Below are positions 34,683-46,558 of a stretch of DNA of 64,000 nt, one piece after another. The stretch is from contig JASEVX010000005.1 of NCBI GenBank assembly GCA_031761405.1, positions 2,554,571 to 2,618,570 of the forward strand. The letters are read 5' to 3'. Origin of the DNA: Serripes groenlandicus. Its lineage: Eukaryota; Mollusca; Bivalvia; Cardiida; Cardiidae. The translations under genes and the position numbers were made by a program. The notes under the pieces are model-generated. The model was not told the DNA's origin, searched no databases, and saw nothing but the letters and a program-made list of their open reading frames with translations. Numbering within the stretch: position 1 is the stretch's first letter; each line of letters opens with the position of its first letter.

Positions 34683-35825
34683 TAAGTAAGAAAGTAAGTA
34701 AGTAATATTTTATTATAGCGACATGTGTACATATTTTACAAATACAAACATCAAACAATATAAACACCCGGCAGCGTAGGGCCTATAAGTCACTTTTGAT
34801 AAACAATATTTACAGATAAGGTAAAACAGAGATAAAGAGAGAAGAAAGAAAAAGAAAAAAAAATTGAAAGGAATATCAAAGATTATAATTTACATGCATA
34901 ACAATTATTCATTTATATAGAAAACTACGTCTTTTTTTCATTGAACCGACAAGAAATTTGACAACTTGATTATATAATTCTAAAATTTAAACTTGTCTAG
35001 GTTAGAAAGTGTGTTGAATGATGGGTTCTTTTCAATTGAACCATTATTACAAATTTGACAGACCCTTTCTGATATGTTAAGCTTTGTAAATCTTCCGGTT
35101 TCTATTCTTATTGGTAAAATGCCAAATCTAAATTGTGCAAGGTGAGATCTTTCTAACTTAGACAGGTTTGAGATCAGACACTTTTCCAAACAATAATGAT
35201 TTTTGAAAATAATATTGTTTCTCAATTTTGAAACTGACTGTACTTTATGTGACCAGTTCTGTGAATTTTTATTTTTCAGAGACTCTTCTACTTGTTTTAT
35301 GTTTACTATTCCTGTGTTTGTTTAATGATCTAAAAATCCTATAGTTTGAAAGATAGATTTAATTTCTGAAGTCCATGTTTTGCCTGAAACATCATAATCA
35401 TAGTTAAAAATATTTTTCTTAAGTCGAGCTTCATCCATTTTGATAAATCTGTTCCATAATCGCATCATGTTAAGCCAAGGTTTGTACGTAGGTGATAACC
35501 ACCCCATATCTCCGGTAATCGCCACATTTGGGGCAAATCTATGCACACCGAAGAAATACCGTATAGCTTTATTGTGGATGTTATCGATTTTTGGATGACT
35601 TTTGAACCCAATTACCCCTGAACAATAATCTATCACTGGGAAAACACATGAGTCGTATAATTTATTATATGTTTTACAACCAATGTTCTTATTCTGTATA
35701 TGTTTTGAAAAAACTGACCCCAGTGCTTTACCACCAGCTTTTGATAATATATCAATTGCATTGTCATGAGTAAGGTTTTCATGACAATAAACTCCTAAGT
35801 TCCTAAGCGCAGCTGTTCATTGAAA
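34683..35825 (-). pseudogene. LINE fragment of another family, opposite orientation
   Basis: On the minus strand: ILSKAGGKALGSVFSKH, VIDYCSGVIGFKSHPKID, IRYFFGVHRFAPNVA, GDMGWLSPTYKPW and, further on, HLAQFRFGILPIRIETGRF with VCQICNNGSIE. These are typical late-RT and C-terminal blocks. Its 3' end, with an (AAGT)n tract at 34683-34704, meets the 3' end of the preceding plus-strand fragment. Confidence 0.8.
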
Positions 35826-36969
35826 GTTATACACTATGACGAATGTAATATTCGCTATATATGTATAACCTTTGTTTCTTAAGCTAATTCAATGTGTTTC
35901 CTTTAAGTATGATAGCCCAACGTGAGAAGCATCGCTCTTTTTCGTTTAACTACCTATGAAGGTATGAATGCACTGTTTAAATTATGTTTTCTTATTTGTC
36001 CATTCTCTCTAATTGTTTGTTCGTCATACGCATCATTTCATTTCTGAAGTTGACGAATATAATATGTGACATGTACATGTATGATCTTATGTTAAAATAA
36101 AGATGTAGGATGGAAGTCATACGTCAATTTCATTTTTCAAAACTGCTTCGTGTTATAGAAATTGTTAGTATTAACGTGTTAAGGTCCAACGGTCTTTTTC
36201 CTTCGTCGAAGCACAAATACCTTGTCATCTGATGTTTTAATCACATTAACCTAACATAACCTATTAACTAAGATGAGCGTAAGCACTGGGTCGAATCTAC
36301 ATTCCTTATTGGAGGTTTAGGCATATCCAACACGACCCATTATTTTCCTACGTTGCTACATGTATGATGCTATGATACATATAGGCGACGGGGTTTGAAC
36401 CGATTTGTATTACCATTCCTACAGGAAAAGACCCCTTCATTACATATAGAAAAAGAAAGCACATACTTAACACTTTCGAGTGAATTCAATGTAAATCACA
36501 TACTTGCCTGTTGGCTCAACATACCTACTGCGGGCGAGATTGGGTCAGAAACAAAAAGCAAACTTCGTGATTAAGTATTTGATCTCCCTCGAGATCGGCA
36601 AAGCATTTCTTCACTTTGGGTTAGCTAAGTTACCACAGGGACACTATATAACAATATAGTGTCCCTGGTTACCATTATAGCGTCATCAATATTAAACAAT
36701 AACGTTTTAAGGTTTTATTTCAGAACTATGTATAAATCATAATGGAAGGATGTGATTGAATGGAAATAAAATGTAATATTTTTGACAAAATCCTTCATAA
36801 ATGATCTAATAATTTTGGACATACATGCACATGTATATAACAGGTCCGCTGACACACTGTATGTGTTTATTATAAGGGTCTGACTCATGAATAATTGAAA
36901 GTAAATAACATTGCGCACGTTAAGTTTGTACTGACTTTAATCTTACATTTTATGATATTTTACTTTCAG
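35826..36969. other. Intergenic or upstream region of the FTP-EGF gene
   Basis: No exon recognised. A short near-perfect hairpin, CAGGGACACTATA / TATAGTGTCCCTG around 36635-36667, is present. Some of this interval may contain the promoter of the gene that starts at 36970, but I see no identifiable element. Confidence 0.35.
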
Positions 36970-37143
36970 AGAGGTACATACTTAAGAGAAAAGACAACAC
37001 ACACGAACAAGAAGAGTTTGAAGCTGCTGGTTAAGACACTACCCTGTTACACAAGAGCTACTGCTATAATTTAAAGTCGATCATGTTTCGAATCCAGCTG
37101 AGGGGCATTTTCGTTATCCTTCTGGAACTAAACGGAAACTTTG
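36970..37143 (+). CDS. First coding exon (signal peptide) of the FTP-EGF receptor gene
   Basis: Bounded by TACTTTCAG and GTAACG. After a 5' UTR stretch the ATG at 37083 gives MFRIQLRGIFVILLELNGNF, a short basic start and a hydrophobic run fitting a secretory signal peptide. The exon ends in phase 1, and its last G joins GA of the exon at 38365 to make glycine, keeping the frame into the FTP domain. The in-frame fit with the next exon is the main reason for choosing this start. Confidence 0.6.
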
Positions 37144-37849
37144 GTAACGTTGACTCCTGGAAAAAGCGACTATGGAGTATATATGTATCTAAACTAGATA
37201 AATCTCAATCTGTACATCTATGTTATCTCTTCGACATATACACTGTTTTGTTTAATGAAGCAGTACTAGATTATTCGTGTTTTACCTCTGCCGCTAAAGC
37301 TATTTCACAGCAAATCCGTGAAAAGTACATATACGTAATGTCTCTAAATTTAATCCTCCAACAACATTGTAAAAATGTAACTCAATTATAAATGCACTAC
37401 AATTCAATGATAGTAACAGAGTGAGCAATCGGGTCTAACGGATTGGATTACTTGTATTTAAATTGTCATCTTTAGGGCTAATTCATGTATCTATGATAAT
37501 GTATCTACTCTCTTGATCCGTTATTGTTTTTCCAACACTGTATTATCCTCGACAGAATACCAAGTCCAGATATTTGACTTTAAGTTATGTATTAATAAAT
37601 AGTCTGAATAGTAAATTTACTGCTTGATTATCTTTCTGAATGTTAACAAGCATATACTATCATTTAAAAGTATGCCTGCTTAACACGCAAATAACAAGCG
37701 TTACATATAAAAAAGTTGACTTTCAGCAGTAATCAAAATATATTTCATGGTTAATAAGGTCTTTATGTGTTAGTCAAGATTACTTGACAATACATTTATA
37801 GGAGTTTAACTCCGTTTCCTCTGTATTATATCAGTTTAGTTTAAAGTTA
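37144..37849. other. Intron 1, proximal part
   Basis: AT-rich; a weak open frame from 37083 continues across the donor by chance. No repeats with clear ends. Confidence 0.4.
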
Positions 37850-38045
37850 TTTATTTTACATCGATTGCGAAACAAGCTTTAATCTTATATTAATCATGCT
37901 CGATGTCTGCTTCCTGGAGACGTAACCACTGCTCGCGTCGTTTTTGTGGGAAAATCCCAGAGGAAGAATCCGCTCATCACGGGATTCGAACCCGGGACCT
38001 TTGGTACGAGATGCCGACGCTCTCTACCACTGTACCATTGTCACA
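37850..38045 (-). mobile_element. tRNA-derived SINE, second family
   Basis: Complement of the element at 62490. A tail rich in A/T lies at the left, GGGATTCGAACCCGGGACC (B box) at the right and ACGCTCTCTACCACTGTACC (A box) beyond it. Inserted in intron 1 against the gene's direction. Confidence 0.8.
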
Positions 38046-38364
38046 TACAGCCATATTTCAGTTATTAGAATACTATTCTTTCGAAAACTTGTCTGCAAAA
38101 GAAAGGGATCACATGGATAGATGAAAAGACCGCCATTATAAGACTGAATCATGGTTGAAAACGGCATTATAACTCAATAAAACGACGTAAACATGTGTTT
38201 TCTGTCTAAACAAACCATTCTTCCCAGGTTACGGGACAACACGGACTAAGTTGTTCTACTTACTTCTATCATTACCTTCACTGGTATGAAAACAAAATTG
38301 CATGTACTAATTATCGGTTATTACTATTAGTAACTAGTGAAATTCTGATTGTTTTTACACAAAG

Positions 38365-38595
38365 GACAAAGTTTGGCACGACTGAAAAACGTTACAATGA
38401 GTTCACAGCATGCCGCCTGGGTTGGATCTAACGCAGTAGATGGTGATTACAACAGAAAATGCGGACAAAGCTGTTGTGCAGCATCAACTTCTCAGACACA
38501 TGAGGTGGATCCCTGGATAGAAATAGATCTAGGAGAAACAAATACTTTTAAGCGTATTGTTATATATGGTCGGACAGACGGTGAATTCGCTGGAC
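38365..38595 (+). CDS. FTP (fucolectin/F5-8C) domain 1, first-half exon
   Basis: ACACAAAG acceptor, GTAAGTT donor, phase 1 on both sides (231 nt). It shows the family signature: NVTMSSQHAAWVGSNAVDGD, a CCAASTS segment, DPWIEIDLGETNTFKRIVIY and GRTDGEFAG. FTP domains (after fucolectin, tachylectin-4 and pentraxin-1) are beta-sandwich, calcium-dependent lectin folds. The exon completes its domain with 41182-41364. Cysteine content and the WIEIDLG block make the assignment secure; ligand specificity cannot be read. Confidence 0.9.
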
Positions 38596-39222
38596 GTAAG
38601 TTAACCACTTTGTATACGAATATTCCAGTCATGTCAGGCAAATCGTTGTTTCGTTGTCCCTGTGAACAGTGACTGCTTTAACCTGCGCACAATATCGTAA
38701 GAAACGTCACTGCCCGTATACAGGTAAAAAAGTATACAAGACAGAAGATATACCGTCGGATGCTTTACCGAATTTATTGCAACATGTCGATGCCTTTAGG
38801 TGACGCCGAAAGACACCGACATGTTGCAATAAGCCTCTAATTCGCCTAATGTGGCTTCTTTTCATCGTTCAGTGTTACGTTTAAGCATTAAAATACCATA
38901 GACTGAGTGAGGTGTTATTCCTATATTTTCGTATAGTTTGTGACGATATTAGAATAAATGCAAAATGAATAAAGAGACATAATAATAAAATGAGTGGGGT
39001 AAATTTACATGATGTTTGCTTCACTTTAAACCTTTCATGTATCTAGCAATCACGACAGGAGTCAAATTTGCAGAATGTTTGATCATAGAACGCTGCCCTG
39101 TTAACTTTTATTTTTGTATTTCACGAAGTAAATGTTGTCCCAATAATTTGAATGTCACCGAAATAATCACGAAATGTTTCACTTAATTGACCCAATACAT
39201 CGGTCCAAAATGTCCAGGGTAC
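38596..39222. other. Intron 2, proximal part
   Basis: Holds a 16-bp-arm hairpin (TTATTGCAACATGTCG and its complement, 38782-38835) and otherwise nothing recognised. A (GTT)n run follows at 39238-39258. Confidence 0.4.
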
Positions 39223-39519
39223 AATTCCACCAACCTTATTGTTGTTGTTGTTGTTGTTTCATGTAGTTTCCCCCGTTCTCTTCGAGACACTCCTATTGGT
39301 AGTAGGATATTGTTGATTCGGTTGAATCGTCCATATCAATTATATCTGGAAGTGCGGGTAAACACATGCAGGTGATCATATTTACGCAAACATATGTACA
39401 GTCACTTGCGGCTTATATAATAAGTCTCAGTTGATATTAATGTTAAAACTAGTTAATGTCCACGCACACTTAATATTTTGGTATATAGGGTCTCAAAGAG
39501 AGACGTGGGTTTTAGATAC

Positions 39520-40230
39520 TTATTGTGCTTAACTTGTCAGGAGAAGGGATCTGGAGCGGTGCAGCTTGTAGCAGAGGACTTGTGAGCATCGCTCGATATC
39601 TTCCTTCTGTTTTGTTGACAGTAGAATCAGTAAAGAGATTCCGGTATGAGTGCAGTCTAGTATCAGTTGTACAAGCAGGTCATTGCTAATACTTGTTACT
39701 AGAGTATTTGAGGGTAGTTCTTCGAGGATCCTGTTTAGTCTTCTGATACTTTCACCTCTTGTATCTGTCAGGGATGAGCATTTTATAAGATGTTGCTTCA
39801 ATTTCTCTACCGTTGAACCTTGCAGAATTTGTCTGTAAAATATACGTTCCTGTTAGTAGTCTCGCCTTGACCTCAGCTCTTTGGGTTTCATGTAATTTTG
39901 GCTTTGTTACTTTCCATATGTTCTGTGGGGTAACAGTTGGGTTTTCTTGTATTTGGAGGTATTGCAACGTTGTTTTCACTTTGGTTTCTTCTGTCCACTT
40001 TGGGGACCAGAATTCGCTGATAGCTGTCGGTATCATTGGTTTCCATGTTGCTTTAGTAGGAGGGTAAACAAGAAGTTCTTCCGGAGTCGGTAGTGTGTAT
40101 TTTTGTAGCGTCTTTCTTACTGTAGGTGCGAATGAGTTATTTTCTGCATCTACTAAGTTTAACTGGCGCTGGAGAATGCCATATTCAACTGAAGCTGGTA
40201 ATCTGGCTATATTAAGGAACAGTGAGAGTA
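39520..40230 (-). pseudogene. C-terminal fragment of a LINE, minus strand
   Basis: Complement encodes LPTPEELLVYPP, AISEFWSPKWTEETKVKT, AEVKARLLTGTYILQ and CSSLTDTRGESIRRLNR, the late ORF2 end of a molluscan-type LINE with a Cys motif. Frameshifted near 39780. Located in intron 2 antisense to the host gene. Confidence 0.7.
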
Positions 40231-40242
40231 AGTTTCTGTCAA

Positions 40243-40480
40243 ATACTTAACGCTAAGTAATACTTAAATACTTAAAAGCATATTTCATAATGTGTGTTTC
40301 CTTAACATGTCGTAAAACATGAATGATGGAATATATTCAAGTAAATGACTAAGTCGACATAAATATTTACCTTAATGACTAACACTACTTGTTAAGAATG
40401 AAATAGTTTGGCATTTCTATTAGGGATACAAAAATAACGAATCACGCTCTTAAGTATTTAAGTACTACTTAACGCTAAGG
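40243..40480. mobile_element. Foldback MITE
   Basis: TAATACTTAAATACTTAA near the left is complementary to TTAAGTATTTAAGTACTACTT near the right, and AACGCTAAG occurs at both ends. About 238 bp and non-coding; a wider AATTCCACCAAC inverted pair (39223 and 40484) encloses it and the LINE fragment. Confidence 0.5.
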
Positions 40481-41181
40481 ATCGTTGGTGGAATTTGGAT
40501 CAGGTCCGTCTTATTGAGCTGTATCACTACATGTATAAAGATGAATTGGAACATCAATGGTACATGTTGTGAAATAAAAATGATCTCTTTAAATGATGTT
40601 GGGGAATTTTGAAAGGGTTTGACCTTGAAAAGAATTGGCCTTCTTGTCTGATAACTTAGTTTAATAAAAAAGAACGGGTTTGATTGTATGCAGTAAACTT
40701 AATTTGGGTGATATTTGAAAATACCGTAGCTTATATTTAATAGTACCGTGATAAATCAAGTGCGTGAAACTCAGAAGTTCTTGCTATTATGCAATTATAT
40801 ATACACAAGGGATTGCAATTTGTTATCTAATTTGACCTTGAATTTCCCCAATTGTCCTCATAGGGTAAACAACTCTTTTCCACTTAACAATAACCTCCAT
40901 ATGCCATGAACCTAGCCTGTGGCCCTTTGGTGCTTGCTAACCACCAACACAATAGAATGCTACCCTAATTGTATGTTACCTCAAGCTTGAATGTTTGTAA
41001 ATTGCTTTAATTTGGTAGTTTGTTTTTCCCGTATTGCAACATTAAGTTTTAAAAGCCCGCATATATATTGATTATCTTATAATCATTTTTAAAAAACCCG
41101 TTACTTTCATTAAGGAGACAACATATTCATGTAGCACTTTTTGGAAAATGAATACTATCCACTAATCTTATCCTTTTTCAG
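40481..41181. other. Intron 2, distal part
   Basis: Its right part (from about 40908) is the start of the inverted duplication copy B. No additional exon seen. Confidence 0.45.
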
Positions 41182-41364
41182 AATCGCTAAACGGTCTTAA
41201 TCTATATCTAGACAGTGGATTGGTTTCATCTATCAATACTATTGAACCGATCTACGATTTCTATTATTTCGAACTGAGTCGGCCATACTCGGCGAGATAT
41301 ATCAAGTTTGTATTGGGAGGTAATGACAAAATGATTGTACTTTGTGAAGTTGATGTTTTTAATG
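41182..41364 (+). CDS. FTP domain 1, second-half exon
   Basis: TTTTTCAG acceptor and GTGAGT donor; 183 nt, phase 1 at both ends. Reads SLNGLNLYLDSGLVSSINT, FYYFELSRPYSARYIKFVLG and MIVLCEVDVFNG, ending on the C-E-V-x-V-x-G pattern that closes FTP domains. Joins the 38365 exon through a C|AA codon. Its decayed inverted copy is at 29425. Confidence 0.9.
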
Positions 41365-41554
41365 GTGAGTATTTAGTTTAGTTAGACATGTATTATTATA
41401 TAGGTTTTATTGAACGTGCATCAATAGACAATCACGTTTGCATTTTCTAAACCACAAACACCTCGATGATCGTTGGATTCTGCTTTCCCATATTTTATTT
41501 ACATCGATAAAGCGTTTACAACGTCAATCAACCTTTAACAATCCTAAAAGAAGA

Positions 41555-41625
41555 AAGCGTTTATCACAGGATTCGAACCCTGGAACTAGGATGAAGTCTA
41601 ACTCTGATCAGTTGTCTGAAAAAAA
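41555..41625 (-). mobile_element. SINE remnant within the inverted duplication
   Basis: ACAGGATTCGAACCCTGGAA is a B-box complement related to the second SINE family. The matching piece in copy A is at 29160-29230, so the insertion predates the duplication. Confidence 0.5.
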
Positions 41626-41747
41626 TAATAAAACCGTTGTTTACAAAATGTGAACATGCGCATAAGTTACTTTGTATTTTCATTTCCAGGGACCGGCAAA
41701 CTAGATTCTACCCCGATCATGTCCTACTTTGAAGAAATGATAATATA

Positions 41748-43848
41748 TACGAGGGACGTTCGGAAAGTTTTGAGACTATCTTTGTTTTTTAATGATAAGT
41801 CGGAAACAGTGCATAAAAAATCGCACATTGTATCTTTAAGTTATAATCTACTGAATGGTACAATTTTCATATACATAACGCAATACTATAGGTTATTGAA
41901 CCTGTACTGTGAAATAATCGTCGGACGAGTTCTTGGGTTGACGTTGCCGAGCTTGCGAGGCTACGTTCTCCAAAGAACGAGGTCCAACGATGATTTCGAA
42001 GTACAGGGTCAATTACCTTTTTATTGCATACTTTCATATTGTAAACTATTGGTTCTCTCTTCTGGAGACCCTTAATGTCGGTCTTCGTTTCTGTCCGTTT
42101 GTTTGTAAAATCTTTTTGGCAAGCGTAGCGCCAAAACTATTCAACGGATTTCGACCAAACTTGGTAGAGATGAAGGGTCTAGGCTCTAGTTGTTCCTTGT
42201 GTAGTATGGTCGCCATAGAAACCACCTTTGCTATGGAAACGGGCAAAAACCGCCTTTCCTGCGAAAACTATCTCCTCCCACATTTTTTTCGAATTTAGAA
42301 ACCAATCGGTGTGCATTGTGTAGCCCATCAGTTGCTTCATCGAATGATCGTCCCGATTTTTGATCCGTCTCTTCGTTTTCTTAATATTTGAGTTGCCGTA
42401 AGGGGTACCATTTCCGCGGAAAACACAGACACGTCAAAACTAAATATATCGACACAAAAAGAAATGGTTTCCTATTACTTGATCGCTGATTGGCTAAAAA
42501 TCCGGACACGACCAAATATCGACCAACCAGAGACCACTTCACATTAGGCATTACAACTTCCGTTTCCCGTACTTTTACAAGAGGAGAAGAAATATTCAGT
42601 ATGCTTGTTTAGAATACAGTGTGGATTTTTTTTTTATATCTAGATTCGATAAATCTTCCTCCTAAATCGAAACAAACTGTTTGTTTACATATGTAGTCAT
42701 TTTGTTGAAACTGCCATTTGGAAAGTTGAATTACAACGGTGACGTATTTTTTTTCAAATGACGTCATGCACGTGCATAACCAACATTTTAGACGCGCGTT
42801 TTAGACTGTTATCCGATCAAAAACGTACTGTTAGCATGAGACAATAAGAAATTGTCCATGATCAGCATATGAGAATTTAACATTACAAAGTCACGTGAGG
42901 AATAATAATGATATTTATGTAAGCTATGTTTGTTTACAAAAAAAACAGTAGTCCCTAGCATGTTATTATGCGGAATTTTCGCACGCCCTTATCTACGACC
43001 ATGATCACTCCTTGACAGCGGTCATAATCGAAAAATCAGGACCACTTTCTTCAATGTAAAGTGAACGGAACAATATAAAAGTATGTAATAAATGTATATA
43101 CATTAACAACAATACATGGTCCCCTACGCAGTAACGTCGTTTTCACGTAACGTCTAAACAAAAGTGTTGTTTTAACGCAGTTCCTAATTTAACTCCTTCT
43201 CAAAGGACCGCCCGATGCACTGTACACATTTCGCATGTCTTTTCATCCACTTTTCAAATACAGTCTTCTGTCAAAATTATGTGAGCAGTCGCTCCACCAA
43301 TATAGCACACATTTGCAATATCCTTCACAGTCATTCCGATCTGTATTAAGCGCGTTCTTTACATAATCGCAACCTTTTCGGACGAAAAGATATGTGTTTG
43401 TACTTTGTACATCTTCTACCGTCAAGGAAACTTTCATTCCATGTGTCCACAAGTGCCCTGCTCACAGATTCTCCGGTATAAGCACTCTCCAACAGCTCCT
43501 TTGTTTCCGGTGGCGTTTTCCCGAGAATGACCCAATCTTTAAATGAAAATCCGCTGTTCCTCTTTTGTTCGACGTCATGTATGTTTTACAACGTTTCGCG
43601 CGTTTTTATTATGATTGTGTGTTCAATATAGTGCAGTGTAATCGAGAAACTTAGTGTTGTGCCGGGTCGTTACAACCCATGCTGCTAATGGATACGAATA
43701 TAACAATATGGCTGACATCACAATACTATAATCTGAATATAAGCTTTTGAAATATGATATTCTCATACATGCTTAAGTTTCTTAACGATTTGTCAAAAGA
43801 ACAGTGTTAAATGGACGTTGTCTCAAAACATTTCGAACGTCTCTCGTA
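41748..43848 (-). mobile_element. Mariner-type DNA transposon relic
   Basis: Left end TACGAGGGACGTTCGGAAAG, right end the complement of a nearly identical sequence (CATTTCGAACGTCTCTCGTA), both with TA at the border. About 2.1 kb. Transposase remnants lie on the minus strand near the right end. A separate foldback (41896-42013; GAAATAATCGTCGGAC and its complement) lies inside. Copy A of the inverted duplication has no insertion here. Confidence 0.85.
43180..43590 (-). pseudogene. Mariner transposase N-terminal remnant
   Basis: The complement reads DWVILGKTPPETKELLESAY, TGESVSRALVDTW and, after a shift, YVKNALNTDRN. These are the paired helix-turn-helix blocks that bind mariner ends. The catalytic D,D34D part was not found. 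Confidence 0.7.
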
Positions 43849-44063
43849 CATGATATATATATGAAACGTGTTCTACGAATCTGAACGAACTAGCTTCCCA
43901 AACAAGATTGGACAACGATCAGTTTGCACGTCTGTGCAAGGTTACCTTAGTGTACAATGTATGTCAGAGGCTTTTTTTAATACTGTATTGACTTATTAGC
44001 AAACAGTGCAGTTCGAATGACCGGTCTAAGCTTTAGAAAATGATTTAATTTCTGTTCGTGGAC

Positions 44064-44407
44064 CGAAATGGGGAGTTATTGTGTTCTAAAAGTGGTCTAA
44101 GGTAACGGACTAAGCAATGGACTAAGTTTCAGGGGTCTCGGACGAACGGTCTTGAAGCAAATGGTAATATTTCGTATTAATTGAAGTTTTGTTTTGTTTG
44201 TGTGAGCCGCCATTGTGATTATTTCAAGCCAAAATCGAAATGGGGAGTTATTGTGTTCTTTAAGTGGTTTAAGGTAACGGACTAAGCAACGGACTAAGAT
44301 TCAGGGGTCTCTGACGAACGGTCTGGAAGTAAATGGTAATATTTCGTATTAATTGAAGTTTTGTTTTGTTTGTGTGAGCCGCCATTGTGATTATTTCAAG
44401 CCATAGA
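44064..44407 (+). repeat. Two 172-bp tandem monomers in the LINE 5' UTR
   Basis: CGAAATGGGGAGTTATTGTG begins units at 44064 and 44236; the units share GGTAACGGACTAAGCAA and GTGTGAGCCGCCATTGTG with a few differences. Tandem 5' monomers act as promoters in some LINE families, for example mouse L1; that role here is an inference. Confidence 0.9.
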
Positions 44408-44508
44408 TACATTGTATTTGCCGAGTTTGAAATCTGAAAATCCCGTGCGAGGGCGCTCTCGTGCGTATCATTTTTCAACTATACTGTCAAACCGTTAAAA
44501 GCGCACCA

Positions 44509-45426
44509 TGCCAAAAAAAAAATACCACGATGTCTAAAAAGCACACCACCAGCAAGTCTTCAACTGTCACTGAGGTATCTGAGTCTGCTGTTTTGTCGCC
44601 CGAACCGACCTTTGCTAAGCGCCCAGCTTCATCGCCCCTCGAAAACTCAGTTTCAAACCCAGGGAAAAAAACTCGCAACAAATCAGAGGAAATGCCTGAT
44701 ATTCCTGAGTGTCAATACACTCTGTCCCAAATGAACCCAGACGACATCATTCGAATTGCGGTTGAACTGAGAGCAATCATGCTGCCTGATTTAAAATCAA
44801 TCGTAGATACATCTCGCCCTGATATTAGCGCAATCATTACCGAAGCGGTTAAAGAGGCTGTGGACTCTGTCAAGCTTGAATATGACACCATCATACGGAG
44901 CGTCGTGACTGAAAATAAGCGTTTAAGCGAACAGTGCTCTACCCTTGAGATCGAACTTCGTTCGTGTAAAACAGCCAACGACAACATCGAGCAGTACTCG
45001 CGTAGGAACAACGTCCGCATATCGGGAATAACTGAAACCCAGGGTGAAGATACGGACCAGCTTGTACTCCAAATTGCCTCGAAGATTGGTGTTAATATTA
45101 CGATAAATACAATCGATCGATCCCATCGTATTGGTGAGAGACAACCAAAAGATATTATTGTAAAGTTCGTCAGCTATCGAGATCGGAGATCTCTCTTCAC
45201 CAACCGTAAGAAGCTGTCCACCATTGAAGATAACACACTGAAAAATGTATACATCAATGATGATCTTACAGCCTTTCGGAATAAACTCTTATTTGAAGCG
45301 CGGTCCCTCATGAAATCTGGTAGAATAAAGGCTGCGTTTTCATCTGATGGTAATATCTTTGTTCTGGACAGTGATATGCGCCGCCATAGGATCATGGTAA
45401 ACAAAGACTTACACAAGTTTATATAG
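44509..45426 (+). CDS. LINE ORF1 protein, intact
   Basis: Open for about 306 codons from MPKKKNTTMSKKH to NKDLHKFI. An S/T/P-rich N-terminus is followed by a predicted coiled coil (IIRSVVTENKRLSEQCSTLE) and an RRM-like region with YSRRNNVRISGITE, IDRSHRIGERQPKDIIVKF and FRNKLLFEARSLMKSGR. This layout matches Transposase_22-type ORF1 proteins that form trimers and coat element RNA. An upstream in-frame ATG at 44461 adds 16 residues; the ATG at 44509 or 44530 is equally plausible. Confidence 0.85.
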   Translation, partial: CQKKNTTMSKKHTTSKSSTVTEVSESAVLSPEPTFAKRPASSPLENSVSNPGKKTRNKSEEMPDIPECQYTLSQMNPDDIIRIAVELRAIMLPDLKSIVDTSRPDISAIITEAVKEAVDSVKLEYDTIIRSVVTENKRLSEQCSTLEIELRSCKTANDNIEQYSRRNNVRISGITETQGEDTDQLVLQIASKIGVNITINTIDRSHRIGERQPKDIIVKFVSYRDRRSLFTNRKKLSTIEDNTLKNVYINDDLTAFRNKLLFEARSLMKSGRIKAAFSSDGNIFVLDSDMRRHRIMVNKDLHKFI

Positions 45427-45750
45427 AAGTCGCGCAATCTTTTTGGCGCAGTATAGATATCTGTGTATCATGCTTGAGTGACTTACTGTATGATGATTGC
45501 TATTGAACCAACCTTTTGTTACCGTTATTTTGTGTGGCTACCTGTTGTTTTCACAATTTAGATTACATGGACGATTATGAAAAGGTATTGCTTTTTCGTC
45601 TTGATAACGAGGCTTGTATAATCCTATGCTCACGCGTGCATGTCTTCCTGCATGCTTGCATTCATTTATGTATTGGTGTTGGTATGTGTGTATAGGTACA
45701 TGTGTGTATGTATGCATATGCATGTATGTATGTATGTATGTATGTGTATG

Positions 45751-45781
<31 letters not shown>

Positions 45782-46558
45782 GTGTATGTGTATGTATATG
45801 TGTATGTATATATGTATGTATGTATATGTATATATATGTATTAGTGTGTGTTGAGTATAAGAGTGTTTGTATATATACATGTGCGTGTTCGAATTGCTGT
45901 TACTTATAATGGCTATACTCTCAAAAGCAATTTGAAATATTCTTGGCAATAATTCGTCTGCAGTATTGAAGACCTGGATTGTTATTAAGTATCAGTATAT
46001 ATTCACATGCGGGTTTGAATAACTGCTAACTGGCCATTAACATATTGAAATATTACTGGCATGTGTCTATCTGCAGCATCGAAGATCTGTACTGCAATTT
46101 TATCCAAAATCTACAACAAATAGCTTCTGTTTATATTTGTAAATGTTATAGCCTATAATAGAACTGTGGAGATGTTAGACCTTTTTACAAGTCATGCATC
46201 CTCTTATTCTATATAAATGCTATAGCCTAAAATTGAACTAAAAGGATATATAATAAAACTTTAAAATTTACATCCTACAACTTGAAACTTGTAACTGTCT
46301 GATGTTCTATATGTACATTATTTGTATGTATGCCTTTTTTATTTTTGAGGCTTTAGATCCCATTGATTTATAATTTGACCCATATTCGATCCTATTTTTC
46401 TCGTATGCATTTATATCTTTGTTTATATGTCTTCTCTAAATCCTTTCTTCATTCTTTTTATATCCTTGGTGGCGGAGAGGTTGTTATGTTACATTTAGCT
46501 TGTAGTATAGCCCTGTGGCGGTTACTCGTAAACATTAGGTTATGTTCTCATAAGTCCT
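45427..46558 (+). other. Long inter-ORF region of the LINE
   Basis: 1.1 kb without coding signal. A (TATG)n/(TA)n microsatellite occupies about 45680-45850. Such a long spacer suggests ORF2 is not reached by simple termination-reinitiation at adjacent codons. Confidence 0.6.
45660..45850. repeat. (TATG)n and (TA)n microsatellite
   Basis: Alternating TATG, TGTATG and TA repeats. All three overlapping open frames here are low-complexity artefacts. Confidence 0.95.

Noticed and set aside
41990..42298. A 102-codon reading frame inside the mariner relic
   Set aside because: It lies on the strand opposite to the transposase remnant, overlaps a foldback and shows no recognisable domain.
45614..45949. 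Three overlapping Tyr/Met/Cys/Val-rich reading frames
   Set aside because: They are translations of the (TATG)n and (TA)n microsatellite in the LINE spacer.
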